Shown here: piece after piece, positions 41,308-49,148 of the stretch
How the letters are laid out: each line of letters opens with the position of its first letter
Position numbering within the stretch: position 1 is the first letter of the stretch
Source of the DNA: Paractinoplanes ovalisporus
Lineage (GTDB): Bacteria; Actinomycetota; Actinomycetes; Mycobacteriales; Micromonosporaceae
Assembly: GCF_016834655.1 (NCBI RefSeq)
Contig: NZ_JAENHP010000019.1
Span: 1-64,000, forward strand
Direction of reading: 5' to 3'
Length of the DNA stretch: 64,000 nucleotides
Notes under the pieces: generated by a model
What the model saw: the letters and a program-made list of their open reading frames with translations, nothing else
Told to the model about the DNA's origin: nothing
Database searches by the model: none
Made by a program: the position numbers and the translations under genes

Positions 41308-42299
41308 GAGATCGCCGGGATGATGTGGTCGCCGTACGCCTTCAGGGTTTCTTCCTTCGCGTCGTGCTGCAGATAGACCGCGAACTGGTCGACACCCAGG
41401 GCCCTGAGCTCCTCCAGCCGCTTGAGGTGGTTCTCGACCGGCCCGAGGATGCAGAACCGGTCGACCACCTCGTCCGGCACGAACGTCGTGTGCGTGTTGC
41501 CCGCGCGCCCGTGCTCGGCGTAGTCGTATCCCTGCCGGCCCTTGATGTAGTCGGTCAGCACCTGCGGGACCGTGCCGTCGCTGCCGTACCGCGCGACGAT
41601 GTCGGCCACGTGGTTGCCGACCATGCCGCCGAACCAGCGCGTCTGCTCCCGCTGATGGTCAAGATCATTTCCCACGTACGCGGGAGCGGCCACACAGAAC
41701 TTGATGGCCATCGGATCCCGGCCCGCCTGCTCGGCCGCCTTGCGCACGGCCGCGATCATCCAGGCGGCGATGTCGGGGTCGGCCAGCTGCAGGATGTACC
41801 CGTCGCCGACCTCGCCGGTCAGGGCCAGAGCCTTCGGCCCGTACGCGGCCACCCACACCTCGAGCCGGCTGTCGGGCGCCCACGCGAACTGCTGTTCGGT
41901 GCCCCGCAGCCCGACCTTCTCACCGTTGGCCAGCCCGCGGATCACGCCGATCGACTCGCGCAGCTGGGCCAGGCTCTGCGGCGGCGCGCCGAGCACGCGC
42001 AACGCCGAGTCGCCCCGGCCGATGCCGCAGATGGTCCGGTTGCCGTACATCTCGTTCAGCGTCGCGAACATCGAGGCCAGCACGGTCCAGTCGCGGGTGC
42101 CGGGGTTGGTCACCATGGGCCCGACGATCACGCGTTCGGTCTCGTCGAGGATCTTCGAGTAGATGACGAACGGCTCCTGCCAGAGCACGTGCGAGTCGAA
42201 GGTCCAGACGTGGCTGAAACCCGCTGCCTCGGCCTGCTTGGCCATCTCGACCACCGCTCGCGCGGGCGGATTGTTCTGCAGCACCACACCGATATCCAT
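41304..42299 (-). CDS. LLM-class flavin/F420-dependent oxidoreductase
   Basis: A 331-residue luciferase-like TIM-barrel enzyme (bacterial luciferase / F420-dependent family). It starts MDIGVVLQNNPPARAVVEMA and shows the family blocks GFSHVWTFDSHVLW, ERVIVGPMVTNPGTRDWTVL, GNRTICGIGRGDSALRVLG and LEVWVAAYGPKALALTGEVG. It resembles the group I know as the CPS_4043-type F420-dependent oxidoreductases. Its place between an importer and a dihydropyrimidinase suggests it reduces or oxygenates the imported heterocycle before ring opening; FMN versus F420 cannot be decided by eye. It lies 11 bp after the dihydropyrimidinase gene. Confidence 0.88.
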   Translation of the reverse strand: MDIGVVLQNNPPARAVVEMAKQAEAAGFSHVWTFDSHVLWQEPFVIYSKILDETERVIVGPMVTNPGTRDWTVLASMFATLNEMYGNRTICGIGRGDSALRVLGAPPQSLAQLRESIGVIRGLANGEKVGLRGTEQQFAWAPDSRLEVWVAAYGPKALALTGEVGDGYILQLADPDIAAWMIAAVRKAAEQAGRDPMAIKFCVAAPAYVGNDLDHQREQTRWFGGMVGNHVADIVARYGSDGTVPQVLTDYIKGRQGYDYAEHGRAGNTHTTFVPDEVVDRFCILGPVENHLKRLEELRALGVDQFAVYLQHDAKEETLKAYGDHIIPAIS

Positions 42300-42310
42300 G
42301 CGCCGCCCCC

Positions 42311-43714
42311 TCAGACCAGGTAGTCCGAGAGACCGCGGGGGACATATCTGCCCCGGCCGGCCCGCCCGGTGTATTCGCCGCCCGACGCGATGACCTCGCC
42401 ACGGGACAGGACCGTGTCGACCTTGCCGTCGATCTCCCAGCCCTCCCAGGCCGAGTGGTCCATGTTCATGTGGTGGGTCTCGACGCTGATCCGGGTGCGC
42501 CCGGCCGGGTCGTAGAGCACGATGTCGGCGTCCGAGCCGGGCGCGATGATGCCCTTCTTCGGATACATGCCGAACATGCGGGCCGGGGTGGTCGCGATCG
42601 TCTCGACCCAGCGCGCCAGCGACAGCTTGCCGTCGACCACACCCTGGTAGAGCAGGTCGACGCGGTGCTCGACGCTGCCGATGCCGTTCGGGATCTTCGA
42701 GAAGTCGCCCCGGCCGAGCTCCTTCTGGTCCTTCATGCAGAACGGGCAGTGGTCGGTCGACACCACCGAGAGGTCGTTGGTGCGCAGGCCCTGCCACAGG
42801 TCGGCCCGGTGACTCTCGTGCTTGCTGCGCAGCGGCGTCGAGCAGACCCACTTGGCGCCCTCGAAGCCGGGCGCGCCGAGCTGGTCCTCCAGCGTCAGAT
42901 AGAGGTATTGCGGGCAGGTCTCGGCGAACACGTTGCGACCCAGGTCGCGGGCCGCCTTCACCTGCTCCAGGGCCTTCGAGGCGCTGAGGTGCACGATGTA
43001 GAGCGGGCAGTCGGCGGCCACACTGGCCAGCCAGATGGCCCGGCTCGTGGCCTCGGCCTCGAGCTCCTGGGGCCGGGTCAGGCCGTGGTGGATCGGGTCG
43101 GTCTCGCCGCGTTCCAGGGCCTGCTTGACCAGCACGTCGATGGCCGGCCCGTTCTCCGCGTGCATCATGATCATGGCGCCGTTGTCGCGGGCCTTCTGCA
43201 TCGCGCGCAGGATCTGCCCGTCGTCGGAGTAGAAGACGCCCGGGTACGCCATGAACAGCTTGAAGCTGGTGATGCCCTCGCCCGTGACGAGCTGGTCCAT
43301 GGCCTTGAGGGCATCGTCGTCCACGCCGCCCAGGATCATGTGGAAGCCGTAGTCGATGTGGCAGTTGCCGCCGGCCTTGGCGTGCCAGGCGGCCAGCCCG
43401 TCCTGGACGACCTCGCCGTAGCGCTGCACCGCGAAGTCGATGATCGTGGTGGTGCCGCCGATCGCCGCCGCCCGGGTGCCGGTGTCGAAGGTGTCGCTGG
43501 CCGCGGTGCCGCCGAAGGGCAGCTCCATGTGGGTGTGGGCGTCGACCGCGCCCGGGATCACGTATTTGCCGGTCGCGTCGATGACCTCGGGACCCTCGGC
43601 CGGGCCCAGGCCGGGCGCGAAGATCGCCGCGATGGTCTCGCCGTCGACGAGCACGTCGGCCGCGTACGGGCCGGTCGGACCGATGACGGTGCCGCCCTTG
43701 ATCAGGATCGTCAC
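42311..43714 (-). CDS. hydA: dihydropyrimidinase / D-hydantoinase
   Basis: A 467-residue cyclic amidohydrolase that opens dihydropyrimidine or hydantoin rings to N-carbamoyl amino acids. Metal ligands His60 and His62 (VDAHTHMEL), the carboxylated Lys152 (ITSFKLFMAY), later His in MMHAEN and LYIVHLSASK, and Asp in VVSTDHCPF are in place. Length is normal. GTG 43714 overlaps the stop of the upstream ureidopropionase gene. With that enzyme it forms the second and third steps of reductive pyrimidine breakdown. Confidence 0.95.
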   Translation of the reverse strand: MTILIKGGTVIGPTGPYAADVLVDGETIAAIFAPGLGPAEGPEVIDATGKYVIPGAVDAHTHMELPFGGTAASDTFDTGTRAAAIGGTTTIIDFAVQRYGEVVQDGLAAWHAKAGGNCHIDYGFHMILGGVDDDALKAMDQLVTGEGITSFKLFMAYPGVFYSDDGQILRAMQKARDNGAMIMMHAENGPAIDVLVKQALERGETDPIHHGLTRPQELEAEATSRAIWLASVAADCPLYIVHLSASKALEQVKAARDLGRNVFAETCPQYLYLTLEDQLGAPGFEGAKWVCSTPLRSKHESHRADLWQGLRTNDLSVVSTDHCPFCMKDQKELGRGDFSKIPNGIGSVEHRVDLLYQGVVDGKLSLARWVETIATTPARMFGMYPKKGIIAPGSDADIVLYDPAGRTRISVETHHMNMDHSAWEGWEIDGKVDTVLSRGEVIASGGEYTGRAGRGRYVPRGLSDYLV

Positions 43715-44550
43715 AGTTCCACCGTCCGGGTGTAGCTCTCCGGGCGACGGTCGCGATAGAACTGCCAACGCTCCCGTACGGTCTTGATCAGGCCGAGGTC
43801 GAGGTCCCGTACGATCAATTCGGGGTTGTGGGTGTCACCGACCTCGCCGACGAACTTGCCCTCGGGATCGACGAAGTAGCTCTGACCGTAGAAGTCGTCG
43901 TCGCCCAGCTCCTCGATGCCGACCCGGTTGATGGCGCCGATGAAGTATTCGTTGGCGACCGCGCTGGCCGGCTGTTCGAGCTGCCACAGATAGCTCGACA
44001 GGCCGCGGCTGGTGGCCGACGGGTTGAAGACGATCTGCGCGCCGCCCAGGCCCAGCTCACGCCAGCCCTCGGGGAAGTGCCGGTCGTAGCAGATGTAGAC
44101 GGCGACCTTGCCGACCGCGGTGTCGAAGACCGGGTAGCCGAGGTTGCCGGGGCGGAAGTAGAACTTCTCCCAGAAGCCCTTCACCTGCGGGATGTGGTGC
44201 TTGCGATATTTGCCGAGGTAGGAGCCGTCGGCGTCGACCACGGCCGCGGTGTTGTAGAGGACGCCCTCCTGCTCCTTCTCATACATCGGCAGCACCATGA
44301 CCATGCCCAGCTCGGCGGCCAGGACCTGGAAGCGTTCGGTGGTCGGGCCCGGGATCGACTCGGCGTACTCGTAGTAGGCCGCGTCCTGCACCTGGCAGAA
44401 ATACGGGCCGTAGAAGAGCTCCTGGAAGCAGATCACCTTCGCCCCTTGGGCGGCGGCGTCGCGGGCGTAGTCCTCGTGCGCCTTGATCATCGATTCTTTA
44501 TCGCCCGTCCACGTTGTCTGGACGAGGGCGGCGCGAACGATGTCGCTCAT
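43711..44550 (-). CDS. beta-ureidopropionase (nitrilase superfamily)
   Basis: A 279-residue carbon-nitrogen hydrolase. The catalytic triad is Glu44 (CFQELFYGPYF), Lys117 (GKYRKHHIPQVKG) and Cys154 (VYICYDRHFPEGWRELG). This sequence matches N-carbamoyl-beta-alanine amidohydrolases, which release beta-alanine (or beta-aminoisobutyrate), CO2 and ammonia. It is the first gene of the operon. ATG 44550 follows AAAGGGGCAG. A related N-carbamoylputrescine amidase activity is possible, but the neighbouring dihydropyrimidinase favours the pyrimidine role. Confidence 0.93.
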   Translation of the reverse strand: MSDIVRAALVQTTWTGDKESMIKAHEDYARDAAAQGAKVICFQELFYGPYFCQVQDAAYYEYAESIPGPTTERFQVLAAELGMVMVLPMYEKEQEGVLYNTAAVVDADGSYLGKYRKHHIPQVKGFWEKFYFRPGNLGYPVFDTAVGKVAVYICYDRHFPEGWRELGLGGAQIVFNPSATSRGLSSYLWQLEQPASAVANEYFIGAINRVGIEELGDDDFYGQSYFVDPEGKFVGEVGDTHNPELIVRDLDLGLIKTVRERWQFYRDRRPESYTRTVEL

Positions 44551-44677
44551 GACTGCCCCTTTCTTGATGCTGCGGCGCGGTGGAAGCGCCCGTGATCGTG
44601 TGTCTACTCCCCGTCATAGGCGCTGCGCTAGGCCTTGCTTGTAGGTCTCAGATGCCGTAGGACACTAACGACACACA

Positions 44678-44699
44678 TTCAGGCGGACAATTGCCTGAA
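44678..44699. promoter_or_regulatory. candidate MocR operator between divergent catabolic genes
   Basis: TTCAGGC (44678-44684) and GCCTGAA (44693-44699) are perfect 7-bp inverted arms with an 8-nt spacer. They lie between the ureidopropionase operon and the MocR gene, close to both expected promoters. A MocR dimer site controlling both sides is the simplest reading. Confidence 0.5.
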
Positions 44700-44726
44700 C
44701 GTAACCAAATGTTTCGGAGAGGTAAT

Positions 44727-46103
44727 TTGCTCGCGCTGATCACGGGAGCGGTCGACGACCGCAGCGCCCGGGGGATAGCCGCGGCCGTGAGCCGTCTGGT
44801 CACCGCCGGGCAGCTGTCGGCCGGCACCCGGCTGCCCACGGTCCGCGACGTCGCGCGCGAGCTCGGGGTCAGCCCGACGACGGTCAGCGAGGCCTGGCGC
44901 AGCCTGACCCGGGCCGGGGCGATCCAGACCCGGGGGCGGTCGGGCACCTTCGTGGCGGCGCCGGTGCTGCCCCGCCAGCGGTGGCGTTACTCGCAACTGG
45001 GCGGCCGCGCCGTCGAGGCGTCACGCGACCTGTCCACCGGCGTACCCGACCATGACCTGCTGCCCGACCTGACCGACGCGCTCAAGCGCATCGGGGACGG
45101 GCGGCTGACCACGAGCTATCTCGACGAGCCGGTGCTGCCCGCGCTCGAGACCGAGCTGCGCACGCGGTGGCCGTTCCCGCCCGAGCGACTGACCGTTGTG
45201 GACGGCGCCCTGGACGCGCTCGACCGCGTGATCGGTGAGGTGGTGCGCTTCGGCGACCACGTGGTGGTGGAGAACCCGGCCTTCCCGCCCCTGCTCGACC
45301 TGCTGCAGACGGTCGGCGCGACGGTGGTCGGGGTGCCGATGGACGCGTACGGGATGCGACCCGACCTGCTGCACGACGTGCTGGCGTCCTACCCGGCCGT
45401 GGCCGTGTTCCTGCAACCCCGCGCGCACAACCCGACCGGCGTCAGCATGCCTTCCACACGCGCGTCCGAGCTGGCCACCGTGCTCGGCGGCTTCCCCGAC
45501 GTACTGGTGGTGGAGGACGATCACGTCGGCGATATCGCCACGGCCGCGCCGGTCAGCCTGGGTTCCTTCTTGCCGGCCCGGACGGTGCACGTGGCCAGCT
45601 TCTCCAAGAGCCACGGCCCCGACCTGCGGCTCGCGGCGGTCGGTGGCCCGGCCCGCGTGATCGCCCCGGTGGCGGATCGTCGGCTGCTCGGCCCCGGCTG
45701 GTCCAGCCGCCTGCTGCAGGGCGTGCTGCTCGATCTGCTGACGGATCCCGTCGCCATCGCGCAAGTGTCAAAGGCCCGCTCCACGTACGCCACCAGGCGC
45801 GCGACTCTGCTGACAGAGTTGCGCGCCCGCGGCGTGGCCGCCACCGCCGCCGACGGCATCAACTTGTGGATGGCCGTCGACGACCAGCAGATCGCCATGG
45901 TGTCGCTGGCCGCCCACGGCATTGCCGTCTCGCCCGGCACCCCCTTCTGCGTCACCCCGCTCGACGGTGACCACGTGCGGGTCACGGCAGGCCTGGTCGC
46001 GTCCGGTTTCGACGAGCTGGCCGACGTGCTGGCCGGCGCCGCCCTGCTGGACAGCCGGGGAAGTGGCTCTCGATCCCGCCCGCACCCGCGAGGCTGGCGA
46101 TGA
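44727..46103 (+). CDS. MocR-type (GntR-HTH plus aminotransferase) regulator
   Basis: A 458-residue PLP-dependent regulator. Residues 1-65 carry the GntR winged helix (GIAAAVSRLVTAGQLSAGTR, then TVRDVARELGVSPTTVSEAW); the rest is an aminotransferase class I-like fold with the PLP lysine in VASFSKSHGPDLRLA. MocR proteins sense amines or amino acids through PLP and control neighbouring catabolic genes, here the divergent pyrimidine-type operon and perhaps the downstream aminotransferase. TTG 44727 is chosen because CGGAGAGG lies 5-12 nt upstream; ATG 44709 is an alternative. TTG 44691 is unlikely since it sits in the operator. Confidence 0.88.
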   Translation: MLALITGAVDDRSARGIAAAVSRLVTAGQLSAGTRLPTVRDVARELGVSPTTVSEAWRSLTRAGAIQTRGRSGTFVAAPVLPRQRWRYSQLGGRAVEASRDLSTGVPDHDLLPDLTDALKRIGDGRLTTSYLDEPVLPALETELRTRWPFPPERLTVVDGALDALDRVIGEVVRFGDHVVVENPAFPPLLDLLQTVGATVVGVPMDAYGMRPDLLHDVLASYPAVAVFLQPRAHNPTGVSMPSTRASELATVLGGFPDVLVVEDDHVGDIATAAPVSLGSFLPARTVHVASFSKSHGPDLRLAAVGGPARVIAPVADRRLLGPGWSSRLLQGVLLDLLTDPVAIAQVSKARSTYATRRATLLTELRARGVAATAADGINLWMAVDDQQIAMVSLAAHGIAVSPGTPFCVTPLDGDHVRVTAGLVASGFDELADVLAGAALLDSRGSGSRSRPHPRGWR

Positions 46104-46388
46104 ACCTCCGCCCCCCTGACTCCTGTGGACAGCCCTGCAAAACTGTCACACCCGGCTGCTCTACTCGTCCCCTCCCAAGAGCAGGGGTGGGGGCGGTCTG
46201 TGGCGCGCTGTCTGTGGCGTGTCGACAAATAACCGGCGTATCCGACAAAAGCCGCGTGCGGGCTGGGTTGGCTGGGTCGGGCGACGGTGGTGCGCGGGGT
46301 TGGGCGCAACCACTCACTCACGTCGCCCGGGTGGCTTTCGCGCCTTGGACGCGCCAGCGGCCAGCGAAAACCGCCCGGGCCCCCGCGG

Positions 46389-46560
46389 GAGCGACGGTCC
46401 GTACGCACCACCCCGCTCGGACATCCGTTTCTGAATTTGATTGCGCAGGAGTGACGGCCACGCACCACCCCGCTGGGACATCTGCTTCTGAATGTGAATG
46501 CTCTGGAGCGACGGCCACGCACCATCCCGCTGGGACATCCGCTTTCTGAGTTTGAACGTG
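46389..46560 (+). repeat. three imperfect 57-60 bp tandem repeats
   Basis: Units begin at 46389, 46449 and 46506 with GAG(C/T)GACGG and share CGCACCACCCCGCT-GGACAT, then a C-rich gap and TTCTGAAT-TGA. The last unit ends about 30 bp before the aminotransferase start. They fill the otherwise gene-free 485-bp stretch 46104-46588. The relatively AT-rich ends of each unit are unusual for this genome and could be regulatory. Confidence 0.8.
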
Positions 46561-46588
46561 ATTCTTGACTACTGCGAAGGAGCCGATC

Positions 46589-47890
46589 ATGAGTGATGAC
46601 CTGTTGGCACGGCACCGCGCGGTGATGCCGACCTGGATGCCGGTCTACTACGGCGATGATGCCCTCGAGATCGTCTCCGGGTCGGGGCGTCACGTCGTCG
46701 GTGCCGACGGGCGCACCTACCTGGACTTCTTCGGTGGCGTGCTGACCAACATGATCGGCTACGACATTCCGGAGATCAACGAGGCCGTGCGGCGCCAGCT
46801 GGCCACCGGCGTGGTCCATACGTCGACGCTCTATCTCATCCGGCAGCAGGTCGAGCTGGCCGAGCGGGTGGCCCGGGTCTCCGGCATCCCGGACGCGCGC
46901 GTGTTCTTCACCAACTCGGGCAGCGAGGCCAACGAGACCGCGCTCCTGATGGCCGCGAACGTGCGCCGCTCCAACCAGATCCTGGCGATCAAGAACAGTT
47001 ACCACGGACGCACGTTCGCGACCATGGCCGTCACCGGGCACCGCAGCTGGTCGTCGAGCTCGCTCAGCCCGCTCAACGTCTCGTGGCTGGCCTCGGGCGA
47101 CCGGCTGCGCGGGCGGATGGCCGGCCTGGCCGCCGGTGACATCCTCGACGCGGCGGTCGACGACCTGCGCGAGGTGCTGGCCACGGTCACCGCCGGAGAC
47201 GTCGCGGCGATGATCGCCGAGCCCATCCAGGGTGTCGGCGGGTTCGTGGCCGGGCCCGACGGGCTGCTCGGGGCCTATCAGAAGGTGCTGGGCGAGACGG
47301 GCATCCTGCTGATCGCGGACGAGGTGCAGACGGGCTGGGGGCGTACGGGGGAGCACTTCTGGGGTTATCAGGCGCATGGCGTCACGCCCGACCTGATCAC
47401 CTTTGCCAAGGGGATCGGCAACGGCTTCGCGCTGGGCGGGGTGGCCGGGCGGGCCGACGTGATGAACGCGGTGCCGGCGATCAGCTTCTCGACGTTCGGC
47501 GGCAATCCCCTGTCGATGGCGGCCGGCACCGCCGTGCTGGACTATCTGCTCGATCGCGACCTGCAGGGCAACGCGGCCCGCACGGGCGCGATCCTGCTCG
47601 ACGGTCTGCGCGCGCTCGACCTGCCGATCGTGGGCGAGGTGCGCGGCAAGGGCCTGATGATCGGGGTCGAGATCGTGCGGCCGGGCACCACCGAGCCCGA
47701 CGCGGCGGCGACGGTGCGCGTCTTCGACGAGTGCCGGGCCGGCGGACTTCTGGTCGGCAAGGGCGGCCTCTATGGCAACGTGCTCCGGATGGGCCCGCCG
47801 CTGACCCTCACCGAGGCCGAGGCGCGCGACGGTTTGTCGATTTTGACCGACGCGCTCTCCCGTGTGGACGCCGAGGCGCGCATCGCCTGA
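46589..47890 (+). CDS. class III aminotransferase, probable beta-alanine/4-aminobutyrate transaminase
   Basis: A 433-residue PLP enzyme of the ornithine/GABA/beta-alanine transaminase group. Landmarks are FFTNSGSEANETALLMA, KNSYHGRT, LIADEVQTGWGRTG and the PLP Lys274 in LITFAKGIGNGFALGG. It could remove the amino group of beta-alanine or beta-aminoisobutyrate made by the adjacent pathway, giving a semialdehyde; that specificity is inferred from context. ATG 46589 follows AAGGAG. It is preceded by the 57-60 bp repeats and followed by a strong terminator. Confidence 0.9.
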   Translation: MSDDLLARHRAVMPTWMPVYYGDDALEIVSGSGRHVVGADGRTYLDFFGGVLTNMIGYDIPEINEAVRRQLATGVVHTSTLYLIRQQVELAERVARVSGIPDARVFFTNSGSEANETALLMAANVRRSNQILAIKNSYHGRTFATMAVTGHRSWSSSSLSPLNVSWLASGDRLRGRMAGLAAGDILDAAVDDLREVLATVTAGDVAAMIAEPIQGVGGFVAGPDGLLGAYQKVLGETGILLIADEVQTGWGRTGEHFWGYQAHGVTPDLITFAKGIGNGFALGGVAGRADVMNAVPAISFSTFGGNPLSMAAGTAVLDYLLDRDLQGNAARTGAILLDGLRALDLPIVGEVRGKGLMIGVEIVRPGTTEPDAAATVRVFDECRAGGLLVGKGGLYGNVLRMGPPLTLTEAEARDGLSILTDALSRVDAEARIA

Positions 47891-47907
47891 TCTCGACATG
47901 CGGGACC

Positions 47908-47943
47908 CGTTGGCCCCTTCCCGGGGGCAGGGAGGGGCCAACG
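47908..47943 (+). terminator. hairpin after aminotransferase
   Basis: CGTTGGCCCC-TTCCC (47908-47922) pairs with GGGAGGGGCCAACG (47930-47943) with one bulged base, 17 bp after the aminotransferase stop. Confidence 0.8.
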
Positions 47944-48011
47944 GCGATCACCCGCTGTGAACGTTTACATCGATCTCAGCGCAGCCTGGGAATCGACCGG
48001 TAGGTCGACCC

Positions 48012-48044
48012 GCGCGCCGACTCTTCGAGTTCGGCGCGCTTTTC
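48012..48044 (+). terminator. rho-independent terminator without an obvious gene
   Basis: GCGCGCCGACTC (48012-48023) pairs with GAGTTCGGCGCGC (one bulge) and is followed directly by TTTTCT. This is the best classical intrinsic terminator in the window. It is 121 bp beyond the aminotransferase stop and after a first hairpin, so it may end a short separate transcript from the 47944-48011 region or serve as a backup. The rest of 47944-48210 holds no gene I can support. Confidence 0.7.
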
Positions 48045-48210
48045 TGTAGGACGCGGCTGGGCGGGCCGGCGTTGCAGTTCTCGAAACACTTCGAAGCAGT
48101 GTCGATGATCGATACGCAGAGTGACTGAGTCGTTTTGACCCTGCGTTGAAAACTTTCGCTCAATCTGAGGAAACTTAGGTTCCCTTCGAACGAAACACCT
48201 GCGTAATGTA

Positions 48211-48228
48211 TCGAACGATGTCGTTCGA
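48211..48228. promoter_or_regulatory. 18-bp palindromic operator candidate
   Basis: TCGAACGATGTCGTTCGA is a perfect 8-bp-arm palindrome with a 2-nt centre, ending 11 bp before the TIM-barrel gene start and overlapping its ribosome site. A half-site TCGAACGA also occurs at 48186-48193, 25 bp upstream on the same face. Confidence 0.55.
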
Positions 48229-48239
48229 AGGAGACCGCA

Positions 48240-49148
48240 ATGCCGCAGTCACTGAACCGTCGTCAACTACTCGGCGCCGCGGCCGCGGCCGGCGCCGCCG
48301 CCACCCTCGCCGTACCGGGCGCCGCCTCCGCGGGCGGCTCGCACTCGTCGTCCCGGCGGGTTCCCCGTGACCAGATCAGCGTTCAGCTCTACACGCTGCG
48401 CAACCAGCTGAGCATCAACCTGGAGGCGAGCCTCGCGGAGCTCGCCGAGATCGGCTACAAGCGGGTCGAGCACGCCGGCTTTGTCGGCCGCACGGCGGCC
48501 CAGTTCCGGGCCGCTCTCGACGCCGCCGGCCTGCGCGCCACCTCGGGCCACGTCGGCATCCCGCAGCCGTTCGACGCGAACGCCTGGGAGGCGGCCCTCC
48601 AGGACGCGAACGTCGTGGGCAACAAGTTCATCGTCCACCCGTTCTTCGGGCAGGGCGCCAACGGCCCGATCCGGGACGCCGCCGTCTACCGCGCCTTCGC
48701 GGCCGACCTCAACAAGGCCGGCAAGCTGGCCAAGCGGGCCGGTCTGTCGTTCGGCTACCACAACCACCACGCCGAGTTCTTCCGGCAGAACGGCACCAAG
48801 CTCACCGGCATGGACATCCTGTTCAACGAGACCGACGAGCGTTACGTGCACTTCGAGGTCGACCTCTTCTGGGCCTTCCGCGGTGCGCACGACCCGGTCG
48901 ACCTGATCGAGGAGAACAACGGCCGCATCAAGCAGGTGCATGTCAAGGATCTCGACATCAACGCCAGCTTCGCCGACGCCGGCGACGGGCTCATCGACTT
49001 CGGCCGCATCTTCGCGCACGCCCGCGAGGCCGGCCTGGTCGAGTACATCGTGGAGCGTGACGACGCCGGCTCGCCACCGCGCACCCCGGCCGACGCGCTC
49101 GTCACCGCGCAGCGTGCCTTCACCTACCTGGAGGGGCTCCGATTCTGA
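48240..49148 (+). CDS. Tat-exported sugar phosphate isomerase/epimerase-like protein
   Basis: A 302-residue protein of the xylose isomerase-like TIM-barrel (AP endonuclease 2) family. The N-terminus NRRQLLGAAAAAGAAATLAV, ending near ASAGG, is a twin-arginine signal, so it should be exported folded. Metal-binding residues are plausible in VEHAGF, SFGYHNHHAEF, HFEVDLFWAFRG, KQVHVKDLD and YIVERDDAG. Family members isomerise or epimerise sugars and cyclitols. It overlaps the downstream sugar-dehydrogenase-like gene by one base (TGATG), and follows a palindromic operator candidate. Confidence 0.88.
   Translation: MPQSLNRRQLLGAAAAAGAAATLAVPGAASAGGSHSSSRRVPRDQISVQLYTLRNQLSINLEASLAELAEIGYKRVEHAGFVGRTAAQFRAALDAAGLRATSGHVGIPQPFDANAWEAALQDANVVGNKFIVHPFFGQGANGPIRDAAVYRAFAADLNKAGKLAKRAGLSFGYHNHHAEFFRQNGTKLTGMDILFNETDERYVHFEVDLFWAFRGAHDPVDLIEENNGRIKQVHVKDLDINASFADAGDGLIDFGRIFAHAREAGLVEYIVERDDAGSPPRTPADALVTAQRAFTYLEGLRF

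Noticed and set aside
44691..44726. TTG 44691 as the MocR start
   Set aside because: It lies inside the perfect inverted repeat and lacks a ribosome site, whereas CGGAGAGG stands just before TTG 44727.
46389..46560. CRISPR-like array
   Set aside because: Repeats are contiguous 57-60 bp units without unique spacers, and no cas genes are present.
46318..46590. A 90-codon minus-strand frame with a repeated AGWCVAV peptide
   Set aside because: The peptide periodicity comes from the 57-60 bp DNA repeats being near multiples of three; no ribosome site and no conserved protein pattern.
45521..47941. An 806-codon minus-strand frame over the MocR and aminotransferase genes
   Set aside because: It spans two clearly coding plus-strand genes and their gap; its protein has no family features and matches the third-position GC artefact.
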